This document shows, piece after piece, positions 36,499 through 46,111 of a stretch of 64,000 bases of DNA. The stretch covers positions 496,001-560,000 of the forward strand of contig CAZEFE010000001.1 in assembly GCA_964511385.1 (NCBI GenBank), in the 5' to 3' direction. Made by a program: the position numbers and the translations under genes. Each line of letters begins with the position of its first letter. The stretch's first letter is position 1. The DNA is from CAILHX01 sp964511385 (GTDB taxonomy: Bacteria > Pseudomonadota > Gammaproteobacteria > Burkholderiales > Methylophilaceae). The notes under the pieces were generated by a model. The model ran no database searches, was not told where the DNA came from, and saw nothing but the letters and a program-made list of their open reading frames with translations.

Positions 36499-37973
36499 GT
36501 GCCGGTGCCGCCCACCGTCAGCCCGTCGATGCGCAACGTCGGTTGGCCCACGCCCACCGGCACGCTCTGGCCATCCTTGCCACACGTTCCCACGCCGGTA
36601 TCCAGCGCCATGTCGTTGCCGATCATGGAGACGCGCGTCAACACATCCGGCCCGTTGCCGATCAGCGTCGCGCCTTTTACCGGGTAGGTCAGCTTGCCGT
36701 CCTCGATCATCCACGCCTCGGCGGCGGAGAACACAAATTTGCCGCTGGTGATGTCCACCTGCCCGCCGCCGAAGTTGACCGCATACAGGCCTTTTTTCAC
36801 CGACTTGATAATTTCTTCCGGCGTCTTGTCGCCGTTGAGCATCACGGTGTTGGTCATGCGCGGCATCGGGATATGGGCGTAGGATTCGCGCCGCGCGTTG
36901 CCGGTGACCGGCATGCCCATCAGACGGGCGTTGAGGCTGTCCTGTAAATAGCCTTTCAAAATGCCGTTTTCGATCAGCACGGTGCGCTGCGTCGGGTTGC
37001 CTTCGTCGTCGATGTTAAGCGAGCCGCGTCGGTTGGCAATGGTACCATCGTCCACTACGGTCACGCCGTCCGCCGCCACTTTCTGCCCGATGCGCCCGGA
37101 AAACGCGGAACTGCCCTTGCGATTGAAATCGCCTTCCAGCCCGTGGCCGATGGCTTCGTGCAGCAGAATGCCAGGCCAGCCGGAACCCAGTACCACGGTC
37201 ATGCTGCCCGCCGGTGCCGGGCGCGCGTCGAGGTTGGTGAGCGCCTGGTGTACGGCTTTTTTGGCGTAATCCTGCAACACTTCCTCGGTGAAATAGCCGT
37301 AATCGAAGCGCCCGCCGCCGCCGGAACTGCCTTGCTCGCGGCGTCCGTCCTGTTCGGCGATCACCTGGATCGAAACCCTGACCAGCGGGCGGACGTCAGC
37401 CGCCATTTGACCGTCGTTACGCGCTATCAGCACCACCTCGTATTCGCCGGCCAACGATGCCATGACCTGGGTTACGCGCGGGTCCAGGCTGCGGGCGAAC
37501 AACTCCATGCGTTCCAGCAGTTTGACCTTTTGCTCATCCCTGAGCGAGGCGATGGGGTCGTGCGGCAAGTAAAGGCTGGCCGTGTCGGCACGCTTGATGG
37601 CATGCGGCGCCTGGTTGCCGCCCTGGGCTGCGATGGCGCGGGTGGCTTCGGCGGCGGAATTGAGCGCCGGCAGGCTGATGTCGTCGGAATAGGCAAACGC
37701 GGTTTTTTCGCCGGACACGGCGCGCACGCCCACGCCCTGGTCGATGTTGAAGCTGCCGGATTTCACCTGGCCTTCTTCCAGCGACCAGCTTTCGGCGCGG
37801 CTGTATTGAAAGTACAGGTCGGCGTAATCCACCTTGTGCGTCATGATGTTGCCCAGCACGCCCTGCAGCGCCGCAGTGTCGAGCGCATACGGCTTCAGCA
37901 GCACCTCGGTGGCGGTGGTGAACAGGGTGCCCGGTTCCGGGCTGGAGGTGGTGGGGATGGCGTCAGGCTTCAT
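36495..37973 (-). CDS. tldD: Metalloprotease TldD
   Basis: Catalytic subunit of the TldD/TldE protease that degrades unfolded peptides and matures some antibiotic peptides. The 492-residue protein has the zinc motif [11 protein letters not shown] (HExxxH), preceded by SGWPGILL, and the C-terminal [21 protein letters not shown] stretch typical of TldD. The start at 37973 ([11 protein letters not shown]) was chosen because upstream residues do not resemble the family. Its stop codon TAG lies inside the target duplication of a MITE, so the transposition left the protein intact. Confidence 0.96.
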   Translation of the reverse strand: MKPDAIPTTSSPEPGTLFTTATEVLLKPYALDTAALQGVLGNIMTHKVDYADLYFQYSRAESWSLEEGQVKSGSFNIDQGVGVRAVSGEKTAFAYSDDISLPALNSAAEATRAIAAQGGNQAPHAIKRADTASLYLPHDPIASLRDEQKVKLLERMELFARSLDPRVTQVMASLAGEYEVVLIARNDGQMAADVRPLVRVSIQVIAEQDGRREQGSSGGGGRFDYGYFTEEVLQDYAKKAVHQALTNLDARPAPAGSMTVVLGSGWPGILLHEAIGHGLEGDFNRKGSSAFSGRIGQKVAADGVTVVDDGTIANRRGSLNIDDEGNPTQRTVLIENGILKGYLQDSLNARLMGMPVTGNARRESYAHIPMPRMTNTVMLNGDKTPEEIIKSVKKGLYAVNFGGGQVDITSGKFVFSAAEAWMIEDGKLTYPVKGATLIGNGPDVLTRVSMIGNDMALDTGVGTCGKDGQSVPVGVGQPTLRIDGLTVGGTGT

Positions 37974-38066
37974 GGGAGTTACACAACTTGATTGGCAATG
38001 CCGCAATGATACCAGTTAGGGTATTGGATGCCGCTACGGAATTTCCGCAAAAAGGCTAGCGCTGGT

Positions 38067-38489
38067 TCATTTCCTGGCAATGACCAGCAGCCCGGCCACA
38101 ATCAGAACCGCGCCGATCACCAGCCGCAATGTGATGAGCTCTTTCAGCAGCAGCCAGGCCAGCAGCATGGCGATAACCACGCTGCCCTTGTCGATCAGGG
38201 CGACGGTGGCTACGTCGCCGACTTTCAGCGCCTTGTAGTAATAAATCCACGATAAGGCCGTGGTGACGCCGGATAGCCCCAACCAGACGTAATTGGCTTT
38301 CTGCAGTGACTTTATTTCGCTGGGAGGTACGGCCAGGGCGGCAAATAGCAATACGAAAAAGAATACGAACACGGTGCGCAGCGTCAATCCGAGTTCGGCG
38401 GAAATGCCGACCAGGCCCTGTTTGGCGATGACGGAAGTGAATCCGGCAAAAAACATGGAAGCAAATGCGTAAAGTATCCAGCGATCCAT
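38067..38489 (-). CDS. EamA-type small membrane transporter
   Basis: A 140-residue protein of about five hydrophobic helices, half the length of standard drug/metabolite transporters, so it probably dimerises. YVWLGLSGVTTALSWIYYYKALKVGDVATVALIDKGS is the EamA signature stretch, and LVIGAVLIVAGLLVIARK ends the protein. The substrate is unknown. It is a single gene between tldD and a TauE-like gene, all on the minus strand. Confidence 0.87.
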   Translation of the reverse strand: MDRWILYAFASMFFAGFTSVIAKQGLVGISAELGLTLRTVFVFFFVLLFAALAVPPSEIKSLQKANYVWLGLSGVTTALSWIYYYKALKVGDVATVALIDKGSVVIAMLLAWLLLKELITLRLVIGAVLIVAGLLVIARK

Positions 38490-38577
38490 GGGGGCCTTAG
38501 GTGTGGAAAAAAGGACATTATTGCTTAACAGCGAGGTTGAAGCCGTGGGGCCAGCCTTGGATGTTAAATACGTCTAA

Positions 38578-38961
38578 TTATATCCAACCAATTCGCCGAT
38601 AAGCACCAAAAACCAGGTAAACGCCAAGACAGCAAACAAAAATACCAAAGATCAGACGGAGGTGCGGCCCTTCCATTTGGTTGGCAATATAAGCGCCAAG
38701 CCAAGCGCCGACAAACATCATCGCAGCAATAATGAGGGCTGCTCGTACGTCTACGTTGCCGTGCCTGTAATATTCAAGGGTGGCTGCAAGCCCGATCGGG
38801 GGAAGCATGATGGCCAGCGTTGTTCCCGTTGCCATATGTTGAGAGAATCCCGCCCAGTAAATCAATGCGGGAATAATGACGATACCGCCCCCAATGCCGA
38901 AGAAGCCTGCTGATATTCCTCCGGCAAGTCCGATAATGGTGAATGTGAGCCATGCAGGCAT
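38578..38961 (-). CDS. TauE/SafE-family half-size permease
   Basis: A 127-residue membrane protein with four hydrophobic segments. GLAGGISAGFFGIGGGIVIIPAL is the glycine-rich TauE/SafE signature, and HMATGTTLAIMLPPI follows. Full-length members have two such halves (250-270 residues); this one has only one and may dimerise. The family exports sulfite or organosulfur anions. GAGGT precedes the ATG at 38961. It lies 4 bp downstream of the ion-channel gene, so the two are coupled. Confidence 0.88.
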   Translation of the reverse strand: MPAWLTFTIIGLAGGISAGFFGIGGGIVIIPALIYWAGFSQHMATGTTLAIMLPPIGLAATLEYYRHGNVDVRAALIIAAMMFVGAWLGAYIANQMEGPHLRLIFGIFVCCLGVYLVFGAYRRIGWI

Positions 38962-38965
38962 TTGA

Positions 38966-39421
38966 TTACCTCTTATTGTTGGCGTTTCGACGGTGCGCAA
39001 AATGTGCCTCGTAGGTCTTGCTCACCATGCTGACGAGAACGCCAGTTGTCCAACCGAATGAGAATAAACCTGACATGGCTATGAATAATGCCAATTGACG
39101 CCATTGATGGGGAAGGACAACATCGCCAAACCCAACCGTGGTGTAGGTTTCCCCAGCAAAATAAAAAGCCGTGCGAAAATCGGGCATTGCATTAAGCACG
39201 TTCAAAATGATTGCCCAGAAAAAAACTTCCGACAAATGAGTGAATAGCATCAGTGATGTCAGCCAGCAAAAAAATACTTGCCGACTCAACTCACTTTTTT
39301 TGATTAGGGTTGACCAATGTAGTTCAAAACGATGCATGGTCTGGTACATTCCAAAACTATGGATCATCATTACACCTGCCAATAGGCCCGAGCCCATTAG
39401 AATTTCAAGTAGTGTTTTCAT
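38966..39421 (-). CDS. Two-helix potassium channel-type protein
   Basis: A 151-residue membrane protein with a pore loop TYTTVGFGDVVLP containing the K+ selectivity filter TVGFGD. There are hydrophobic segments before (CWLTSLMLFTHLSEVFFWAI) and after (LALFIAMSGLFSFGWTTGVL), plus an N-terminal helix. No RCK or cyclic-nucleotide domain is present. It probably forms a tetrameric K+ channel. It is immediately upstream of the TauE-like gene. Confidence 0.88.
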   Translation of the reverse strand: MKTLLEILMGSGLLAGVMMIHSFGMYQTMHRFELHWSTLIKKSELSRQVFFCWLTSLMLFTHLSEVFFWAIILNVLNAMPDFRTAFYFAGETYTTVGFGDVVLPHQWRQLALFIAMSGLFSFGWTTGVLVSMVSKTYEAHFAHRRNANNKR

Positions 39422-39459
39422 TTTGCTGGGATATGAGATGTCATATTTTTTCTGAAGTC

Positions 39460-40635
39460 TTAGCTCGTCATCGTATCAACTGCTCGCCGCATCTTCTCCA
39501 GCGCCAGTTCCACGTTGTTTCGCGGCGTCCCGATATTCATGCGCATGAAGCCACTGCCTTGTTTGCCGAACAGCACTCCGGGGCTTAATCCAAGGCCGGC
39601 TTTTTCCACGAAAAATTGCTGTAGCTGTTTATCGGTGAGTCCCAGCGCCTGGCAATCCAGCCACAGCAGGTAAGTGCCTTGCGGCGGGATCAGGCGGATG
39701 CCGGGTAGCGATTGCTGCAACGTGGCGGCGACCTGGTCGCGGGTTTGTTGCAGGTAGGCCAGCAATGCGTCCAGCCAGGGTTCACCTGCGGCATAAGCGG
39801 CTTCAAAAGCCGCCAGGCTGAACGGGTTGCCGGGGCTGACGTGCAACTGGTCGAAGGCTTTTGCGAGTTTTTTGCGGTGCGCCGGGTTGTTCGCGACCAG
39901 TGCCGACAGGCCCAGGCCGGGCACGTTGAAGGTCTTGCTGGGCGCTACGGCGGTGATGACGTGTTGCCCAGCCTGGGCCAGGGCCGCCAGCGCGGTATGT
40001 TGATAATCCGGGTACACCAGGTCGGCATGGATTTCATCTGCCAGGATGATGATGTTGTGGCGCGCGGCGATATCCAGCAGCGTTTGCAGCTCATCACGCC
40101 GCCACACGCGGCCAACCGGGTTGTGCGGCGAGCATAACAGCATCAGCCGGGCGCCGTTTTTTGCACACTGCTCCAGATGGTCGAAATCCATCTCGTAACG
40201 GCCATTTTTCAGCAGCAGCGGGTTTTCCATCAGGCGCCGGCCAGTGGTGGTGACGGCAGAAAAGAACGGGAAATAAACGGGAGGCTGGACGATGACACTG
40301 TCGCCCGGTTCGGTAAACGCCGCCACGGCAGCGTAGAGCGAAGGCACCACGCCGGGGCAAAGCAGGATGTGCTCGCGTTTGACTTGCCAGCGGTGTCTTG
40401 TCTGTAGCCATGCGATGAGCGCCTGGTACAGGCTTTCCGGCGTTTTGGTGTAGCCGTACACCGGGTGTGCGGCACGTTGTTGCAGCGCGCGCACCACGGC
40501 AGGCGGTGCGGCAAAATCCATGTCCGCCACCCACATCGGCTGGACGTCGGCGCGGCCGAATACGTTCAGGCGGTCGTCGAATTTCAGCGATCCCGTTCCG
40601 GCGAGCGGGATGGTTTCGTCGAAGTTGAAATTCAA
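39460..40635 (-). CDS. PatB/MalY-type cystathionine beta-lyase (PLP enzyme)
   Basis: A 391-residue fold-type I PLP enzyme that cleaves C-S bonds of cystathionine/cysteine, releasing homocysteine or sulfide. Recognisable parts are MWVADMDFAAPPAV near residue 34, CSPHNPVGRVW, ILADEIHADLVY with the cofactor Asp, and APSKTFNVPGLGLSAL with the Schiff-base lysine. The arginine near the C-terminus (GFMRMNIGTPR) binds the substrate carboxylate. It lies 12 bp after the small exported protein gene, so the two are probably co-transcribed. Confidence 0.93.
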   Translation of the reverse strand: MNFNFDETIPLAGTGSLKFDDRLNVFGRADVQPMWVADMDFAAPPAVVRALQQRAAHPVYGYTKTPESLYQALIAWLQTRHRWQVKREHILLCPGVVPSLYAAVAAFTEPGDSVIVQPPVYFPFFSAVTTTGRRLMENPLLLKNGRYEMDFDHLEQCAKNGARLMLLCSPHNPVGRVWRRDELQTLLDIAARHNIIILADEIHADLVYPDYQHTALAALAQAGQHVITAVAPSKTFNVPGLGLSALVANNPAHRKKLAKAFDQLHVSPGNPFSLAAFEAAYAAGEPWLDALLAYLQQTRDQVAATLQQSLPGIRLIPPQGTYLLWLDCQALGLTDKQLQQFFVEKAGLGLSPGVLFGKQGSGFMRMNIGTPRNNVELALEKMRRAVDTMTS

Positions 40636-40647
40636 GCGCGGTGCGTC

Positions 40648-40875
40648 TTAATGATCCGGCATGCCGGGTTTGGTGCAGCGGGAATCCTTGAACGGGCCGC
40701 TGGAGCCGCCGAACTTGCCGGCACCTTGTTCCCAGCCTTCGCCCGGCCAGGTTTGGGCGCAAATCACGGTGCCGTCGTACAGGCTTTCCCATTTGTACCA
40801 GGGCGCGGGGCCGGCAAAGGCATACACGCAGCCCAGCAGCAGGGCGAGCACGGCGGTGGTTTTGATGATGGACAT
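40648..40875 (-). CDS. Small exported protein, 75 residues
   Basis: The product has a signal peptide (MSIIKTTAVLALLLGCVYAFA) and a mature part of about 54 residues rich in Trp and Gly. It has two cysteines (VICAQTW and SRCTKPG) that could form a disulfide. GGAG precedes the ATG at good spacing. It is upstream of malY in the same direction. Family not recognised; a periplasmic location is the only supported inference. Confidence 0.75.
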   Translation of the reverse strand: MSIIKTTAVLALLLGCVYAFAGPAPWYKWESLYDGTVICAQTWPGEGWEQGAGKFGGSSGPFKDSRCTKPGMPDH

Positions 40876-40908
40876 GGTGGCTCCTTGGTTGGATCTGACG
40901 CAGTAGAT

Positions 40909-41057
40909 TTTAGGGCACTTCTATAAATCCAATTTCCGTTGCCATACGGCGTTGCTCATGAAAAATGATTCCTTACATATCAGACATATGCCGCGTCATC
41001 ATTTTTCATTCGCGCCTTGTTTGGCTTAGCAACTTGAAATTATAGAAGTGCCCTTTA
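40909..41057. mobile_element. MITE-like element, 141 bp, with TTTA duplications
   Basis: The element at 40913-41053 has perfect 14-bp terminal inverted repeats (gggcacttctataa) and direct TTTA at 40909-40912 and 41054-41057. Internally atgaaaaatgat and atcatttttcat are also inverted, making the whole element a loose palindrome. It has no coding capacity and is different in sequence from the 143-bp MITE. Composition is more AT-rich than the neighbours. Confidence 0.75.
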
Positions 41058-41118
41058 TCCTTTGTAACCAGTAATGATTGAGTGTTCAATTGCGTTGACT
41101 GCGCTGGTGGGTGGGATT

Positions 41119-41155
41119 TTTTGCAGGAGCCGGGATTCATCGGGCTCCTGCAAAA
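41119..41155. terminator. 13-bp hairpin downstream of the amidohydrolase gene
   Basis: Perfect stem ttttgcaggagcc (41119-41131) and ggctcctgcaaaa (41143-41155) with an 11-base loop, 8 bp past the stop codon of the minus-strand nitrilase-family gene. The T and A runs are part of the stem. Likely a transcription end structure. Confidence 0.6.
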
Positions 41156-41162
41156 GATGCGT

Positions 41163-42026
41163 TTAGCACTCGTGCAGGGTGCGATGCTTCAGTGCCGGCA
41201 GGCTGTTGCGCAGGCTGGTCTGGTAGGCTGGGTTGATGCCCGCGATCACCACACCGGAGCCGCGCGGCAGGCGATCCAGAACCACGCCCCAGGGGTCCAC
41301 GATCATGCTGTCGCCGTGTGTTTCGCGCCCGGAGATGTGGTAGCCGCCCTGTGCCGGGGCCAGCACGTAGCACTGGTTCTCGATGGCGCGGGCGCGTACC
41401 AGGGTTTCCCAGTGGGCCTTGCCGGTGGTGTCGGTGAAGGCGGAAGGCACCACGATAATGTCCACCTCGCCCATGGCGCGATACAGTTCGGGAAAGCGCA
41501 GGTCGTAACAGATCGACAGGCCGATGGTGCCGATCGGTGTTTCCAGTACCACAATGCCGTCGCCAGCCTCGATGGTGTCATCTTCGTGGAAATGCTCGTG
41601 GCCGAGATCGAGGTTGAACAGGTGGATTTTGTCGTAGCGCGCCGCCAGTTTGCCGTTGGGGTCGAACACCAGGCAGGAGTTGCGCACTTTGCTGGCAACG
41701 CTGGCTTTCAGCGGCACCGAGCCGCCGATCAGCCAGATTTTGTGTTTTTTCGCCATTTTCGACAGGAAGCGCTGGATCGGGCCGTCGCCTTCTTCCTCGC
41801 GCTCGCGGATCTTGTCGGTATCCTTCATGCCCATGATGGCGAAGTATTCGGGCAGCGCCACCAGCTTGGCACCCTGTTCCGCCGCAATCTTGATCAGGCG
41901 TTCAGCCTCGCTCAGGTTGGCCGATACCTGCGGGCCGGACGCCATTTGTATGCCCGCAATCTTGACGATGCCTGGCGTTGTTGCCTTGGTTGGTTTTGCT
42001 GGTTTGCTGCTGGACTTGATCGGCAT
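41163..42026 (-). CDS. Carbon-nitrogen hydrolase, Nit2/omega-amidase-like
   Basis: A 287-residue nitrilase-superfamily enzyme. The catalytic triad is visible: Glu60 in ALPEYFA, Lys133 in YDKIHLF and Cys173 in SICYDLRFPELYR. The order HLFNLDL and the conserved GAKLVALPE favour the Nit1/Nit2 branch, which hydrolyses deaminated glutathione or omega-amides. The N-terminus (MPIKSSSKPAKPTKATT) is a short Lys/Pro-rich tail. It sits downstream of yhdP, the arrangement seen in many betaproteobacteria. Confidence 0.93.
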   Translation of the reverse strand: MPIKSSSKPAKPTKATTPGIVKIAGIQMASGPQVSANLSEAERLIKIAAEQGAKLVALPEYFAIMGMKDTDKIREREEEGDGPIQRFLSKMAKKHKIWLIGGSVPLKASVASKVRNSCLVFDPNGKLAARYDKIHLFNLDLGHEHFHEDDTIEAGDGIVVLETPIGTIGLSICYDLRFPELYRAMGEVDIIVVPSAFTDTTGKAHWETLVRARAIENQCYVLAPAQGGYHISGRETHGDSMIVDPWGVVLDRLPRGSGVVIAGINPAYQTSLRNSLPALKHRTLHEC

Positions 42027-42105
42027 GATGAAAGTGTTCCGGTTTTTAAGTTCTTATCGGCTGGACAGTGGTGATCTGTAATCGGTTCCTGGAAATATTA
42101 GCAAA

Positions 42106-45100
42106 TTATTGCTCAAGAAACTGCGTTCCGGGCTGAGCGGCGGATTGCGCCTCATTTTTCACTTCCTTGGGGTCATCCCAGGTGCCAACGATATCGTACT
42201 CGTAACTGGCGATTTTGTTGAGCGGGTCTTTCAGCAGTTTCTGCGCCACGAATGCGGCAACGCCCACCACCGGGCCTCCGGCAAACGCCGCCAGGGAAAC
42301 GCTGTCGGATACCGCCGGCGATACCTTGACGTGCAGGTTCTGGGTTTCCTTGGCCAGGTTGGTCTCGCCGCTGATCTCAACCTTGGCCGAGGTGCCATCC
42401 ATGACGAAGTTGTCGCTGCGCATCACGCCTTGTGCGATTCTGACGTCGCCGGAAATCTTGTCGTAGGCGAACCCGGAACTGAACACGTCGCGGAAATCCA
42501 GCAGTAGGCGCCGCGGCAGGTTCTGCAGGCTGAGGATGCCGAGCAGGCGGCCAACCCCGGGCTGGATTTTCAGGAATTGGCCTTTGGTGACGTTGAGCGA
42601 AAACGCGCCGCTCAATGCCGCCGGCGCGAATGCGTGCGGGCTTTCCGGCCATGACAGCGTGCCTTTGAGCGTGGCGGTGCTGTCCTTGATGGCGCCCGGA
42701 TAACCGAAGCGTTCCAGCGTCTTGCCCAGGTCGGCGGCCTGCATGTTGATGTTGAGGCGCGTGGTGGCGTTGCGTCGCCAGTTCTGCCATACCCCCGACA
42801 TGTCCACTGAAAAATCCGGGTTTTCGATGCGCAGGGATTCGATGTTCCAGTTACGGCCGTCCTGGCTGGTGTGCAATTCCAGCTTGCCCAGTTTTTTGCC
42901 GCGGGTCTCGAACTGGTTGGCGCTCAGGGTTATGGCGGGGTAGTTCTGCGTCTGGGCATTGTCGTCATCGCTTTCGCTCAGCTTGGATGGCGCCGCGTCG
43001 GGGAAGGTCAACGTATCCAGCCGGGCGATGATGTGCCCGTGGCCTTGCGGCTGCCAGGCGATGTCGCCGCTGATTTCACGGCTTTTGACGGTGGATTTCC
43101 AGTTGTTGCCGTCCGCTTTGGCGTCGATCTGCAAGTCGTTAATGCGTTTGCCGAACAGGTCCAGCCAGCCCAGTTTGAGTTTTGCCACCGAGATGCCGTT
43201 GCTGTCGGCAGGTTTTTTATTCGCGCCTTTATCCATTACCGACAGCCATTGGTCGGCATCCAGGTGCGACAGTGCGCCGCCCACGGTAATGCCGCGGGCG
43301 AGGCTGGCTGGGTGTGGTTCGCCGCCAAATCGGATATCGCCCTTGTCCAGCTGCATTGCCCCGCCTTTCTGGCTGCGCGCCAACCTGGCGGACACTGCGC
43401 GGTCGGTGGCGCCATAGGTGATGGCAATGGCGTCGCCGTCGCCGGTGAGCTTGCGTTCGATGCGTAGCGGCATGCTGGTAGTGGCCGGCTTGTCGAACGG
43501 GTAGGGCAGGGCGCTGGAAAGTCCCTGCAAATCGGGAAACTCGATGGTGAAATCGGTGCGCTTGTTTTGCGAAGTGATCTGCCCGCGCCAGTCGGCGCTG
43601 CCGTACAGGCGGTCAGTCAGCGGATGGGGGAACGCCTGGTGCAGCCCGGCCTGGGTGATTTTGCCGCGGGCGCGGATGTCCAGGCGGCCATTGGCCCCGC
43701 TGGACAGATTGAACGACACCGGCCCGCCGAATACGTTGGCTTGCACGCGGTCGGCCTTGATCGTCGATTCGGTGAAATCGAGCTTGCCGTTGATACGGTC
43801 CAGCGTCGGCCACTCGCTTTCGCCTTCCAGCGTGCCGTTGGCCACGGTATAGCTGCCGTTGACGCGCGCAGCATTGACGTTGTCAACCGGGATGGCGAGT
43901 TTGATGGCGAGTTTGCTGTTGCCGTTGCCTTTCATGCCGTCGGTGAAGTGGTTGATGGCGTCGCGAATCGGGCTTTTTTCGATGAAGCGCAGACCTTCCT
44001 GCACCGGCCCCTGCGCGTAGCCTTCGATTTCCAGCAGGGGGTGTTCGGCATCCAGCGCGTTGATGCGCACGGTGGTATTGGCGATCTGCATGCCCAGGGT
44101 GCGGCCCTGGGCTTCGGTCAGCAGCATCTTGTTTTCATAGAATTTCATCTTCAGGCCCAAGCCTTCGATCTTGGGCCAGTCGTTGGCGTAATCGACAAAA
44201 CCGTCGCGGATGGTGGCGGTGACGCTGAACTCGCCGGTTTTGCCGCCGATGTAGGGGTAATCATCGAGATACCCTTTCACGCGGACTTTCACGTCATCGC
44301 TACGGCCTTTGAAAATGGAAGTGTCCAGCCAGTGCAGCGTGTCCTTGCCCAGCACGATGGGGTAGTAGAACGAGGCGTATCTGGCGTCGGCATTGCGGAT
44401 GTCGCCGGTGAGGTCGAGAAAGCCGCCCTTGATGCCGTCGGCGCGGTAAGTGGCGTTGATGACGCCGGCCAGGTGCGGGTTGGTAATGGACAGGTTGCTG
44501 ATCTTGATTTCGGGGTGCGGCTGGGTGGTCCACTGCACCTGTGCGGTCAGGCGGTCAGCCGGGATGGGCTGGCGGAAAATGTCCTTCAGGTTCAGCACCG
44601 CCTGGCGGGCGTCGATACGCAGTTTACCGCCGCGTTCATCGGCATCGAGCGTGCCGGACAGGCCGGAGAATCCAGGGGTGCCAGCGTAAGGCTGGATGCC
44701 GAGATTAGTGAAGCCGGCGCGCATCACGTATTTTTCCAGCTTGTCCTGCTGGTTTTGCCATTGCAGATAGACGTTCTGCAACGAGCCGGTAGGTGCCAGC
44801 CCCGCCAGGGTGCGACGGTTGTCGTCGCCGATGGGCAGGTAGTCGGCCAGGGCGAGCAGCGGTTCCAGTGCCAGCGTGTCCACTTTCAGGCTGCCCGAGG
44901 TCGGGGCGGCGGCGGAGGCGCGTTGCAGGTCCATGCTGCCATTGCGGATGTTCAGGCCGTGTTCGGCGGTGAGCGACAGTTTGCTGGCAGCAAACCCGAA
45001 GCCGTCGGCATCCTGTTTTTGCCATTCGACGCGGCCGGAAATCTGCTGCAATGCCAGCGGCGGCTTGTCGGGATTAAAGCGGGTCACCACGTTGCTCAGC

Positions 45101-45942
45101 GCCACGTCGGCAGTGGTCTGTTGCACGGCGTCCTTGTCAAAATCCAGCCACAGCCGCATGGCGCCGTAGCCCTGGATGAACGTGGACGGCAGCGGCAGCC
45201 AGGTACGCCAGGCGTAAATTTCGGTGCCTTCGACTTCGGCGTATAACTTGCCATGCCATTTGCTGGTTTGCGCCACATCGCCGCCGTAGACGCTGCCGCG
45301 CAGGTCGATCGGTTTCGACGCGCCTACCGATGGCACGGCGGTGAGCCCGAAGCGGTGGTAATTCAGCAGGCTGCGGGAAAATGGCCGTTCAATCAGCAGG
45401 TTGAGTTTTTCCAGTGACAGCGCCGGCACTTGCCGCAAGTCGTCCTGCCACACCACGGTGGCATTGCTCACAGCGATTTCCTGCTGGCGCAGCAGCCAGT
45501 TGGGGAAAGCCGGCTCGGACGGGCCGCTCATCGAAATGCCGGCGACATAAATGGTGCCGTCGGTTTCACGGCGTACCGTCAGGCGCGGTTGATGGATCAC
45601 CAGGCTTTCCAGACGCGGTTCGCCGACGACCAGGCTCAGCCAGGAAAGTGATGCCTCGATGTGGTCGAACTGCAGCGCGGGGCGGCCTGCGCGGTCGAAT
45701 ACGCTGATCTTGTGCAAGTCGAAATGCGGGTTCAGGCCATTCCAGCCGGCATGGATGTCGCCGATGGTGATGTGCTGGCCGACGGCGCTGCTGGCATGGG
45801 CGGCAATGGTGTCGCGGTAATCCTTGATATGCGGCAGCAAGTAGTAGCGCAAGCCCAGCACGATGCTGGTGACTACAATGATCACCCCCCACAGCAGGTA
45901 GGTCGTGAAGCTGTAGAGCCAGATCAGGGATTTTTTTACCAT
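42106..45942 (-). CDS. yhdP: YhdP-family AsmA-like protein
   Basis: A 1278-residue protein anchored by one N-terminal helix (WLYSFTTYLLWGVIIVVTSIVL), with the rest a very long repeating beta-groove in the periplasm. Family marks are HITIGDIHAGWNGLNPHFDL near residue 55 and the C-terminal region with GRLLGILSLQNLPRRLLLDF followed by GFAYDKISGDVRIAQGVM (about 1135-1180). YhdP, TamB and YdbH transport phospholipids to the outer membrane. The length fits (E. coli YhdP 1266). No clear Shine-Dalgarno precedes the ATG, but the membrane anchor follows at once. Confidence 0.95.
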   Translation of the reverse strand: MVKKSLIWLYSFTTYLLWGVIIVVTSIVLGLRYYLLPHIKDYRDTIAAHASSAVGQHITIGDIHAGWNGLNPHFDLHKISVFDRAGRPALQFDHIEASLSWLSLVVGEPRLESLVIHQPRLTVRRETDGTIYVAGISMSGPSEPAFPNWLLRQQEIAVSNATVVWQDDLRQVPALSLEKLNLLIERPFSRSLLNYHRFGLTAVPSVGASKPIDLRGSVYGGDVAQTSKWHGKLYAEVEGTEIYAWRTWLPLPSTFIQGYGAMRLWLDFDKDAVQQTTADVALSNVVTRFNPDKPPLALQQISGRVEWQKQDADGFGFAASKLSLTAEHGLNIRNGSMDLQRASAAAPTSGSLKVDTLALEPLLALADYLPIGDDNRRTLAGLAPTGSLQNVYLQWQNQQDKLEKYVMRAGFTNLGIQPYAGTPGFSGLSGTLDADERGGKLRIDARQAVLNLKDIFRQPIPADRLTAQVQWTTQPHPEIKISNLSITNPHLAGVINATYRADGIKGGFLDLTGDIRNADARYASFYYPIVLGKDTLHWLDTSIFKGRSDDVKVRVKGYLDDYPYIGGKTGEFSVTATIRDGFVDYANDWPKIEGLGLKMKFYENKMLLTEAQGRTLGMQIANTTVRINALDAEHPLLEIEGYAQGPVQEGLRFIEKSPIRDAINHFTDGMKGNGNSKLAIKLAIPVDNVNAARVNGSYTVANGTLEGESEWPTLDRINGKLDFTESTIKADRVQANVFGGPVSFNLSSGANGRLDIRARGKITQAGLHQAFPHPLTDRLYGSADWRGQITSQNKRTDFTIEFPDLQGLSSALPYPFDKPATTSMPLRIERKLTGDGDAIAITYGATDRAVSARLARSQKGGAMQLDKGDIRFGGEPHPASLARGITVGGALSHLDADQWLSVMDKGANKKPADSNGISVAKLKLGWLDLFGKRINDLQIDAKADGNNWKSTVKSREISGDIAWQPQGHGHIIARLDTLTFPDAAPSKLSESDDDNAQTQNYPAITLSANQFETRGKKLGKLELHTSQDGRNWNIESLRIENPDFSVDMSGVWQNWRRNATTRLNINMQAADLGKTLERFGYPGAIKDSTATLKGTLSWPESPHAFAPAALSGAFSLNVTKGQFLKIQPGVGRLLGILSLQNLPRRLLLDFRDVFSSGFAYDKISGDVRIAQGVMRSDNFVMDGTSAKVEISGETNLAKETQNLHVKVSPAVSDSVSLAAFAGGPVVGVAAFVAQKLLKDPLNKIASYEYDIVGTWDDPKEVKNEAQSAAQPGTQFLEQ

Positions 45943-46111
45943 GTATTAACGTGTTGCCCAGGCGTGAATGCCGGCGATGCGCTGACAATCCTTAATTGTT
46001 TCATTCGGGTGGGGGTTGGTCAATGTTTTAACTCGGGGCTGCCCTTTTATTTTGAGCTGTTTGCTGCCGCAGGCTTTACAATAACGCCCGATTTTAATGT
46101 TTAGATGACAG

